Source of the DNA: Limnohabitans lacus
Lineage (GTDB): Bacteria; Pseudomonadota; Gammaproteobacteria; Burkholderiales; Burkholderiaceae_C
Assembly (NCBI RefSeq): GCF_030053395.1
Contig: NZ_JASGBH010000016.1
Span: 1-34,903 of the forward strand
Reading direction: 5' to 3'
DNA: 34,903 nucleotides
Part shown: piece after piece, positions 1-9,400 of the stretch
Layout of the letters: every line of letters starts with the position of its first letter
Position numbering within the stretch: position 1 is the stretch's first letter
Translations under genes and position numbers: made by a program
Notes under the pieces: model-generated
The model's input: only the letters and a program-made list of their open reading frames with translations
Databases searched by the model: none
What the model was told of the DNA's origin: nothing

Positions 1-251
1 TCGAAAGCATTGAGAAGATCGATTTGACGGGCGACGGCAGCCGTGTGTTGGTGTTGACGCAGGCTGATGTGTTGGCCTTGTCGGACAACGACACGCTCAT
101 CGTTCAGGCTAAATCCGGGGACACGATTCAGATGGGCAACGGTTGGGTAGATGTTGGCGTCAGTCAGGTTGGTTTTGATGGGGTGGCATACAACCTCTAC
201 ACACAGGGTGCAGCCAGTTTGCTGGTGTCACCAATCATGACGGTTTTGTAA
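1..251 (+). CDS. C-terminal end of a giant RTX/Ig-like surface protein (5' end outside window)
   Basis: The reading frame is open from the left edge (codons from position 3) to TAA at 249-251, leaving about 82 residues. The fragment begins with ESIEKIDLTGDG and continues with a DVLALS segment, a Trp-containing loop and a final YNLYTQGAASLLV strand. The same module (IERIDL, DVLxLS, VYxHxxxAAQLLVD) occurs twice inside the giant protein at 29130-34903 and ends the giant protein at 3451-9660, so this is the terminus of a related secreted repeat protein. The last residues, IMTVL, resemble the hydrophobic tails of the other giants here. A likely terminator follows at 274-304. I infer type I-like secretion from the architecture; no transporter gene is in the window. 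Confidence 0.8.
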   Translation, partial: ESIEKIDLTGDGSRVLVLTQADVLALSDNDTLIVQAKSGDTIQMGNGWVDVGVSQVGFDGVAYNLYTQGAASLLVSPIMTVL

Positions 252-273
252 GTCAACCGATGGCATGAGAGCG

Positions 274-304
274 GGCAGTGTATATCCATGCACTGCCTGT
301 TTTT
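274..304 (+). terminator. Rho-independent terminator after the first partial gene
   Basis: GGCAGTG (274-280) pairs with CACTGCC (291-297). The stem can extend inward by a T-G wobble and two A-T pairs around an ATCC loop, and it is followed by TGTTTTT. It lies 23 bases past the stop codon at 251 and upstream of the DUF1800 gene, so cassette copy 1 probably has its own promoter in the short gap at 305-368. I could not identify that promoter convincingly. Confidence 0.7.
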
Positions 305-368
305 ACTTCGTCAGATTGACGAGTGAAGTGCCCCTTGTGATCGTGATCTTTTTTCACCATAGATTTTG

Positions 369-2060
369 ATGATACTTTTTGCTCAGCACCGATTATTTGC
401 TTTACTGCTGCTCACCGCATTGCTGGTCGCTTGTGGCGGTGGCGAGGGTACTGAAGGCAAGGCTGTAGCTGACCCGGACGATGGTGTATTGGCCGGTTTG
501 CTGGCTGCACCAGTCACCGAGGAGCAAGCCACACGCTTTTTGTGGAAAAGTGCATTTGGCCCTACAGATGAGTCGATTGCACTGGTTCGACGATTGGGCT
601 ATGCAGGATTTGTTGACAGGCAATTGAATTTGCAAACTAGCCAGTACAGCAATTATTTGATGGAGCCTTATGGGTATCCCGGTCGCACCGAACTGGATGG
701 TCAATGTGCACAGCATGGCACAGAATCGACGCGCGTGTGTTTGGAATGGATTTACGAAAAACAACGTGCGCCATCCGTCATTTTTTTCAAGAGTGCGGTG
801 CATGACCCCGATCAACTGCGCTTGAGGGTGGCGTTTGCCTTGAGCCAGATTTTGGTGGTGTCCATGAACCTGGATTACCGGACAGCTTATGGCATGCGCT
901 CATACCAGCAAATGTTGCGTAACATGGCCTTTGGCAATTACCGCGATGTCTTGATGGCCATCACCATGCACCCCTACATGGGGGCATGGTTGGACCATGC
1001 CAAAAACACCCGTCAGGCACCTAACCAGAACTTTGCACGGGAATTATTGCAGTTGTTTTCGGTTGGAACCTATCTGTTGAATCAAGATGGCACTTATCAG
1101 CTCAATGCACGGGGTGAGCTACAAGAAACTTACACGGAAGCCCATGTTCGCGATTTTTCCCGAGCCTTGACGGGGTGGACCTATCCTGCAAGTTTCATGG
1201 GGGCGAACCTGACTCAGGCCGATGACTCACATGATACAGGCAGCAAAACCTTGCTGCGGGGTCAAATTTTGCCTGCAAATCAATCCACCACGGCAGATTT
1301 ACAGGGTGTGATCGACAATGTGTTCAATCACCCTAATACTGGTCCGTATGTTTGTCGGCAGTTGATTCAATTTTTGGTCACCAGCAATCCCAGTCCGGCC
1401 TATGTGGCGAGAGTGGTCAAGGTTTTTAACAAAAATTCTAGCAATGCTAGGGGTGATCTGAAGGCAGTGGTCCGTGCCATTTTGTTAGATTCTGAAGCTC
1501 TCAATCCTCCCGACGCGGCTGGTCGCTTGCTGGAGCCTGCTATTGCTTCGGCCGGATTGGTGCGAGCTGTGGGGGGGGCTTCCGATGGCGCTTATCTCGA
1601 TGAGATGTCGTTTGCTCAAGGGCAAAGGCCCTTTGCAGCGCCTTCTGTATTCAATTTTTACTCTTTCCAATATCAGCTGCCGGTGAACGGGCGGAGATTG
1701 CAGGCTCCTCAGTTTGCGATTGCAACGTTGCCTGCGGTCACTGCGAGATTGCAGTATCTCGATAATCTATTGTCTGCGGGTGGTGCACCTGCGGACACAT
1801 CCTTACCTCAAGGGTATCGGTCGGGAACTCAGTTGTCTTTCCCCGCTCGCTGGCTTCAATTGGCGGGGACCAATGTGGATGCTCTGGTGGATATGCTCAA
1901 TGTTCGACTGGCCGGTGGTGTGTTGACACCGGCCAGTCGGAACTTGATCGCCGCGCAAGTCAAAGCTCTGCCCGGTGTTAGCTCACAAGATCAACGCGGT
2001 CGCGTAGCGTTGGCCATTTTCATGGTGGCCGCTACACCTCATTTCATGACCCACAGGTGA
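369..2060 (+). CDS. DUF1800-type lipoprotein, cassette copy 1
   Basis: This 563-residue protein begins with a hydrophobic stretch ending in the lipobox LLVAC followed by GGGEG. The mature N-terminal Cys should be lipidated, and Gly at +2 favours the outer membrane. The body matches the DUF1800 family in order: a helical RFLWKSAFGPT segment, LRLRVAFALSQILVVS, MHPYMGAWLD, NFARELLQLFSVG, FSRALTGWTY, HPNTGPYVCRQLIQFLVTS, AVVRAILLDSEAL and QRPFAAPSVFNFY. The length is typical of the family. The biochemical function is unknown, but these genes are commonly found beside DUF1501 genes, as here (3 bases between stop and next start). I chose ATG at 369; a TTG codon lies directly before it, and no strong ribosome binding site is visible for either. 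A run of eight G at 1571-1578 lies inside the gene. A paralogue is at 27342-29066. Confidence 0.93.
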   Translation: MILFAQHRLFALLLLTALLVACGGGEGTEGKAVADPDDGVLAGLLAAPVTEEQATRFLWKSAFGPTDESIALVRRLGYAGFVDRQLNLQTSQYSNYLMEPYGYPGRTELDGQCAQHGTESTRVCLEWIYEKQRAPSVIFFKSAVHDPDQLRLRVAFALSQILVVSMNLDYRTAYGMRSYQQMLRNMAFGNYRDVLMAITMHPYMGAWLDHAKNTRQAPNQNFARELLQLFSVGTYLLNQDGTYQLNARGELQETYTEAHVRDFSRALTGWTYPASFMGANLTQADDSHDTGSKTLLRGQILPANQSTTADLQGVIDNVFNHPNTGPYVCRQLIQFLVTSNPSPAYVARVVKVFNKNSSNARGDLKAVVRAILLDSEALNPPDAAGRLLEPAIASAGLVRAVGGASDGAYLDEMSFAQGQRPFAAPSVFNFYSFQYQLPVNGRRLQAPQFAIATLPAVTARLQYLDNLLSAGGAPADTSLPQGYRSGTQLSFPARWLQLAGTNVDALVDMLNVRLAGGVLTPASRNLIAAQVKALPGVSSQDQRGRVALAIFMVAATPHFMTHR

Positions 2061-2063
2061 ACC

Positions 2064-3446
2064 ATGCTGGATCGTCGACATTTTCTTCAAGTTGGATCGT
2101 TGCCATTGTTTCGGCCTTTGTTGACCTTGGGCGCGGTGGGGGCTGGGCTCAAAGGCTATGCACAGTCAGCCTCGGATTACAAAGCGTTGGTGTGCGTATA
2201 CCTCTTTGGTGGCAATGATGGATACAACACCTTAGTCCCTCATGAAAGCAGTGCCCATGCTCAGTATTTAACAAAGCGGCCTCTTTTCAATCAAGCAAAT
2301 CAGCTAGGTGTTGGCATAACTCAGGAGAGCTTGCTTACCTTGCCACTGGCCAATGGCCAAACTACAGGTATGGCATTGAACCCGGCGTTGGTAAACATGC
2401 ATTCTGCATGGGCAAGCGGTCGTTTAGCTTGGGTGCAGGAGGTTGGAAATTTGGTGGAGCCTTTGACCCGTTCAAATTTTGCTGCAGCACGCAAACCTGC
2501 CGCCTTGCTGGCGCACGATGATCAACAAGAATTGTCGATGTTGGCCAGTCAATTCACGCAAGGTCTAGGAACTGAGAGTGGATGGGGTAACCGCATGTTG
2601 CAGCATGTCTTGCCGCAGAGCGACGCAAACTGGAGCCAGGTTAGCTTTTTTGGCAACAACCGTTGGCAAGCGAATGCCGGGTGGTCTACGCCAGTCCTTT
2701 TGAATGCATTAAGCACTTTACCTGTTGTTCGTTCGGATGCAATGAGAAGCTTGATCGCAGATGCAGAAAGGTCATCACGTCCATTCTCGAAAGCGTATGC
2801 CTCTCTCATGCGTGAGAGCTATGAAAAAGCAGCGGTAATCAATGCGTTGTTTGCCTCAAACAACTCACTCGTTGACACCTCATTTACCAATGCCTTGGGT
2901 GGTTCACCGATGGCGAGTCATTTTAATAAACAGTTATTGTCAGTTGCCAAGTTAATCCATCAACGCCAAAGCTATGGTGCTCCGGCGCGCCAAATTTTCT
3001 TTGTTGGTTTGGGGGGGTTCGATCACCACGGCGCGCAATTCAACTCGCAAAAATCTTATTTGACTGACATTGACAAAGGACTGCATGCGTTTTTTGCGGC
3101 CTTGACGGCGGTGGGCTTAGAAAGACAAGTGACTGCATTTTCTATGTCGGATTTTGGACGCACGATGTCCATGAATGCCAGTCAGGGCACGGATCATGGT
3201 TGGGCATCACACCATTTTGTTTGGGGGGGAGCTGTGCGGCAGGGCTTGTACGGACAAAGAACTGATTGGGCCAACACCGATTACACAGTCCCGACATCTC
3301 CTGATGTATTAATGCCTCGCATCGCCCTGGACCAATATGCAGCCACATTGGCCAGCTGGATGGGGCTCAGTGGCGCCGATTTGAATAATGTTTTTCCAAA
3401 CTTGCGAAATTTCTCCCAGCCTAATCTTGGTTTCATGAACAGCTAA
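2064..3446 (+). CDS. Tat-exported DUF1501-type protein, cassette copy 1
   Basis: The 460-residue protein starts with a twin-arginine signal (DRRHFLQ followed by a hydrophobic stretch and GYAQS), so it should be exported folded to the periplasm. Family hallmarks are visible: YLFGGNDGYNTLVPH near residue 50, FFVGLGGFDHHG near 315, and SDFGRTMSMN plus GTDHGWASHHFVWGGAV near 360-390. DUF1501 is grouped with the alkaline phosphatase/sulfatase-like superfamily, and the conserved Asp and His residues in these motifs could bind metal; the substrate is unknown. The start is supported by AGGTGA overlapping the upstream stop, with ATG 3 bases later, implying translational coupling to the DUF1800 gene. 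Two G7 runs (3011-3017 and 3223-3229) lie in the gene. The C-terminus NLGFMNS is conserved in the second copy. Confidence 0.93.
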   Translation: MLDRRHFLQVGSLPLFRPLLTLGAVGAGLKGYAQSASDYKALVCVYLFGGNDGYNTLVPHESSAHAQYLTKRPLFNQANQLGVGITQESLLTLPLANGQTTGMALNPALVNMHSAWASGRLAWVQEVGNLVEPLTRSNFAAARKPAALLAHDDQQELSMLASQFTQGLGTESGWGNRMLQHVLPQSDANWSQVSFFGNNRWQANAGWSTPVLLNALSTLPVVRSDAMRSLIADAERSSRPFSKAYASLMRESYEKAAVINALFASNNSLVDTSFTNALGGSPMASHFNKQLLSVAKLIHQRQSYGAPARQIFFVGLGGFDHHGAQFNSQKSYLTDIDKGLHAFFAALTAVGLERQVTAFSMSDFGRTMSMNASQGTDHGWASHHFVWGGAVRQGLYGQRTDWANTDYTVPTSPDVLMPRIALDQYAATLASWMGLSGADLNNVFPNLRNFSQPNLGFMNS

Positions 3447-3450
3447 CCCG

Positions 3451-6400
3451 ATGGCCACTTCTTCCAAACGCCTTTCCAAAGCGAAGACAAAGGCAGGTGC
3501 GCTTGTGCGCCGCAAAAAAAAACTACCTGTCAGCGAGCAGGTCCATGTTCAGTCACAGGAGGCGGTAGCTGCTGAGAGCGCCCGCCCTGACACCGCAGCT
3601 GAAATAACTAATGCTACAACAGCAGAGTCTGCAAAGTCAGCCCCTCCTGTAGGTGTTGCGGCCATGGCAGATTCAGTTGGCAGCACTTTTTTGCCCGGCA
3701 ATTCAACACCACCATTGTCGATGAGTCCTGCGCCAGCGTCTTTGCCTGGCGTTGCTTTGTCGGCTCCTGCAGCAGCGGATGCGTCTGCACCAGCTTCTTT
3801 GCCGGTGCCTTTGTCCGAGTCCGCCAGTCCCGTGGCGCCATCGGCTTTGGTGTTAGGGGGCTCCAGTTCTTTGCTCCTGGCCGGTCTGGGCCTCGCGGCA
3901 ATGGCAGGTGGTGGTGGTGGTGGTGGTGGTGGTGGGCAGCCCCCGACTGACACCACAGCCCCCACCGTGACAGTCAGCGACAACGCCCCGGGCATGGCCA
4001 GCGGTCCCGTGGCCTTCACAATAGGTTTCAGCGAAGTGGTTTCTGGCTTTGATGTCAGCAAGCTGAGCGTGTCCGGTGGCAGTCTCAGCGGTTTTGTGGC
4101 CAACGCAGACGGCAAAACCTTCACCGTGCTGGCCACACCCGATGCCAACACCAGCGGCACGCTGCGGTTGACCATCAGCACCACAGGCGTCACCGATGCG
4201 GCTGGCCATACCGCTGTAGCCCCGGCCGTGGCCGAGCAGGATTATGCCCAGAACGTGTTGCAAGGCACCTTCATGGCCGGCCCCGTGGTCACTGACCACT
4301 CGCTCAGTGTCAGGGTGTTCAATGCCTCGGGCCAAGTCATCGGTACAGGGCTGATAGACGAGCTAGGCCATTACACCGTGGCCCTGGGCCGTTACAGCGG
4401 CGCGGTGGTGGTGCTGGTGGTGGATGCAGATGATGCTCGACTGGATTACATCGACGAAGTCAGCAGGCAATCGGTGGATCTGTCCGGGCAACTGATGGTG
4501 GCTGGCCGTGTGGACGAAGGCACTGAAGTGCAAACACTCAACGTCAACCCCATCACCACGGTGGCTGCACTCAAAGCGGGCTTGCAGGTCGCAGCCGACG
4601 GGGTGAGTTTACATGCCATTAGCCTCGGCGCAGAGGCCTTGCTGCAGAGCATCAGCACAGCCAACAGCATGGTGGCCCAGGCCATGGGCTTGGGCAGAGA
4701 ACAAGAAATGCTGACCGCCCCCATTGTGCCTATGGTCAACGCGGATGGCAGTTCCAACAACGGAGCCAATACCTACGGGAAACTGCTGGCGGTGGTGGCC
4801 GGTATGGATGCAGTCAACAATGGGGACACTCAAGGCAGCTTGAACACACTCAAGGAGGGAATCACTGCTGAGGGCACTTTGGAGACATCAGCCCGCAGCG
4901 CCATGACTGCGGGCGCCAACGCAGCCCACGTTGCTATTGCAGATATCCCTGCGCTGACCCAGCAAGCGGCCACGGGCATCGCCGCATTCAGCGGCACCGC
5001 CGAAGAAGGCGGCACGCTCAGGGCCGACACGGGCGGCATCACCGACCCAGATGGCACGCAGCTGAGCTTCAGCTACCAGTGGCAGATAGCCGACACGGCC
5101 AATGGCAACTACAGCGACATCAACGGCGCGACGGCCAGCAGCTATGCCATTGCTTCTGACCAAAGCCAGATCGGAAAATACTTGCGTGTGGTGGTGACGG
5201 CGACGAACGACGGCACGGCCAGCGGCACAACATTTGTCAGCAGCCCCAGTGCGGCGGTAGCCAACGTCAACGACGCGGCCACAGGCATCGCCGCATTCAG
5301 CGGCACCGCCGAAGAAGGCGGCATGCTCAGGGCCGACACGGGCGGCATCACCGACCCGGATGGAACTCAGCTGAGCTTCAGCTACCAGTGGCAGATGGCC
5401 GACACGGCCAATGGCAACTACAGCGACATCAATGGCGCGACGGCCAGCAGCTATGCCATTGCTTCTGACCAAAGCCAGATTGGCAAATACTTGCGTGTGG
5501 TGGTGACGGCGACGAACGACGGCACGGCCAGCGGCACAACATTTATCAGCAGCCCCAGTGCGGCGGTGGCCAACGTGAATGACGCGGCCACGGGCATCGC
5601 CGCATTCAGCGGCACAGCCGAAGAAGGCGGCACGCTCAGGGCCGAAACGGGCGGCATCACTGACCCGGATGGCACGCAGCTGACCTTCAGCTACCAGTGG
5701 CAGATGGCCGACACGGCCAATGGCAACTACAGCGACATCAATGGCGCGACGGCCAGCAGCTATGCCATTGCTTCTGACCAAAGCCAGATCGGAAAATACT
5801 TGCGTGTGGTGGTGACGGCGACGAACGACGGCACGGCCAGCGGCACAACATTTATCAGCAGCCCCAGTGCGGCGGTAGCCAACGTCAACGACGCGGCCAC
5901 AGGCATCGCCGCATTCAGCGGCACAGCCGAAGAAGGCGGCACGCTCAGGGCCGACACGGGCGGCATCACCGACCCGGATGGCACGCAGCTGAGCTTCAGC
6001 TACCAGTGGCAGATGGCCGACACGGCCAATGGCAACTACAGCGACATCAATAGCGCGACGGCCAGCAGCTATGCCATTGCTTCTGACCAAAGCCAGATTG
6101 GCAAATACTTGCGTGTGGTGGTGACGGCGACGAACGACGGCACGGCCAGCGGCACAACATTTATCAGCAGCCCCAGTGCGGCGGTGGCTGATAAATCCCC
6201 ACCAGATGCCGTGGATTTGTCGGCCAACTCGGGGGTGCAAAACACCGCCGATGTGACGCTCAATGCCTTGGAGTTGCAGGCTGGCAAGGCCTTTTTACCA
6301 GGTTTGCAGGCGCCTGCTGCCAGCGATGTGAGCGAGGTTCGGTTGGTGCTGGAGGACAACTGGCAGACCCAAGCAGGGATGGACCAGTTGGTGTTGGACA

Positions 6401-9400
6401 CGGCACGGTCTTTGAATGTTGACTTCAGTGCGCAGAACGTGAGCTTGGGCGGGGTAGGCAACTGGGCTTACCAGTACACCGCCAGCAACCGCACCTTGGT
6501 GCTGAGCCAGCAGGGTGGCGGAGCCTTGCCTGAGGACCGGCTAGACGACGCGTTGGCTGCGTTGAGGGCGTTGGCCTTCAAGAGCGGCAGCGCCAGCACA
6601 CTGCCTCGCAGCCTGAGTGTGGCGTATGCAGACACTTCGGGTAATGTGGGCACGGCGGCTACGGTTAACTTGATGACCGACACAAGGCCTACCGTGGCCT
6701 TGCGGTTGGACTCTGGGCGTGATGGCAACGATGGCGTGACGAAGGACCCGGTGTTGCAGGTGACAGGCTTGCTCACGGGAGCAACTTGGCAGTACCGCAC
6801 CAGCAGCACGGGCAACTGGATCAATGGCACGGGCACAGCGGTCAGCTTGGTGGCTGCCACTTACACCAATGGGCAGGTGCAGGTACGCCAAAGAGATGCC
6901 AGTGGCGTGTTCAGCACCGAGGCCATGATGGGCGCATTCACCATCGATACGTCTTTTCCCACCAATCCGGCGCTGCGCTTTAGCCAGGACACTGGGGTGA
7001 GCAGCAGCGATGGCTTCACCCAGAACGGAGTCTTGTTGGTCAGCCGCCTGGAGACCGATGCCACTTGGGAGTATTCGGTCAACGGCGGGGCCAACTGGCA
7101 AACGGGCAGTGGCACGGGTTGGACTTTGCAGGCTGGGCATTACCTGGCAGGCAGTGTGCAGGTGCGCCAGACTGACAAGGCCGGCAACGTAAGCACCACC
7201 GGCAAAAACGGCATTGATTGGCGGGTGGACGACGCGCCGTCGCAGGTGTTGAGCTTCACTGTCAACGGGGGAAACGCCGTGTTGCTCAAGGCCGGGCAAA
7301 CGACCACGGTGCGTTTGATGTTCGACGAGCCGGTGGCGCAGCTGAGTGCGGATGACCTGGCTGTCACCGGTGCCACGGTGACGGGTTGGGTCAGCAGCGA
7401 TGGTGGCACCACTTGGACCGGCGCGCTCAGTCCAGCCGCCATGACCTTGGCCACCGGCGTGCGCCTGACTTTGCAGGGGGCGTATGTGGATTTGTCTGGT
7501 CGCATTGGGCCGATAGCGGCACAAAGCTCGGCCTTTGACGTGGACAGTGTGGCGCTGGACGCAAACCGGGGCTTTGCCATCACAGGTGAGCGAGTGGGCG
7601 ACTACAGTGGCGCAGCGTTGGGCTGGTCAGGCAATGCTTTGTTCAACGATGGTTTGGATGGGGTGCTGGTTGGCAGCCCCAGCTGGCGCAGCAGCGATGT
7701 GGCCGAATCGGCCGAAGGTACGGTGCATGGCCTGCTGGGGCGCACGGCCACTGCGGATCTGGATTTGTCGGCGCTGGACCCGTTAGATGGCAGGGCTTGG
7801 ACTTGGGGCGAGGCCGAAGCGGCCCTGGGCTGGCAAGCGGTGGGCGTGGGCGATGTGAATGGCGATGGCCGCCAGGACCTGGCCTTTGCGGCCCCCTATG
7901 CCGATGCGGGCGTCGGGGCCGATGCCGGGCAGGTGTGGGTGATGCTGCAAGCGGGCAACGGGACCGAGTTGGCCGATATTCCTGCCACCAGCAGCGGTGG
8001 CTGGACTGTGCAAGGTTTGGCCGAAGGCGACGCCTTGGGTTGGAGCGTGGCCGCTGCGGGGGATGTGGATGGCGATGGTTTTGACGACGTTTTGGTCGCG
8101 GCACCCTATGCCGATGCCACTGCGGATGCACTGGACGCAGGCCAAGTGATGTTGGTGCGCGGCAAGGCCGATGGCACGGCAGGCACCAGTACCGTCTGGA
8201 GCAGCCCCAATGCGGGCGACTGGCTGGGCTTTGCGGTGGCGGGTGGCGGCGACATCAATGGCGACGGCCTGGCCGATGTGCTGCTGGCAGCCCCCGATGC
8301 CGATGTGACGGTGGGCAGTGACACTTTGATCGATGCTGGGCAGGTGTATGTGGTGTATGGCAGCACCACAGGCATGGCCAGTTTGGCCGATGTGCAGGCC
8401 GGACAAGGTGGACGCCTGATCAACGGCTTTGCCGAAGGCCAATCTGTGGGCCATGCGGTGGCGGTGGTCGGCGATGTGAACGGTGATGGTTTTGCCGACA
8501 TGGTGGTGGGTGCACCCGACCATGCGTCTTCACGCGGTGGGGCTTGGCTGGTTTGGGGCGGGGCAGATGACACACCGCTGGATCTGGGCAACCCGGGGAA
8601 CTCGGGTCAGAGGGCGGTGTACCTGTTCAATGGCCGCGATGACGTGGCCTTGCTGGGCAGTGCGGTGGCAGCGGCTGGCGACTTCAATGCCGATGGTTAT
8701 GCCGATGTGCTGCTGGCAGCACCCGGCACCGATGGACCCGCAGGAGCACAGTCAGGTGCGGCTTATGTGGTGTTTGGCAAGGCCACGGCCAGCTGGGACG
8801 CCAGTTTGGACGTGACCCAGCTGCGCCTGGGTAACGGCAGTGGTCTGATTTACCACGGTCAAGCCGCAGGCGATGGGGCCGACGGCATGGCCTTGGCCGG
8901 TGGGGGCGATGTCAATGGCGATGGGCTGAGCGACTTGCTGGTGGGCTTTGCTGCAGCGGCGGGCACGCGGGGTGTGACGCAGGTGCTGCTGGGCGATGCG
9001 GTGTACAGCACGGCCACGAAAGTGATGGGTACTGCCGACGTCGACATGCTGATAGGCTCGGAGGCGGCAGAGCTGCTGGTGGGTGGATTGGACAGTGACT
9101 CATTGGTTGGAAATGGGGGCGATGTTTTGTTGGGAGGAGCTGGAGACGATCGATTTCTTCTTGAGCCAAACTGGTTAACGGCCTTGACAGAGACCGGTTT
9201 CACAAGATTAGCTCGTTTGGATGGTGGCACAGGTTTTGATTGGGCAACATTGAGAGGTACTGGCACGAAGTGGGATCTAGCTGCCCTTCAAGTGGTAGGT
9301 TCAGGCACCCGATTGAGTGGTATAGAAGGTATCAACTTGAGTTACCTGTTTGATCCATCCACGGATGCACAAACGGTGCGTTTGGGTGTGCGCGAAGTGT

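Noticed and set aside
316..345. Promoter for cassette 1 starting with TTGACG at 316-321
   Set aside because: There is a good -35 match but no acceptable -10 hexamer at 16-18 bases.
4888..6240. 450-residue open frame on the minus strand with regular His-rich repeats
   Set aside because: It is the antisense shadow of the 309-bp repeats; its periodicity comes entirely from the plus-strand Ig-like modules.
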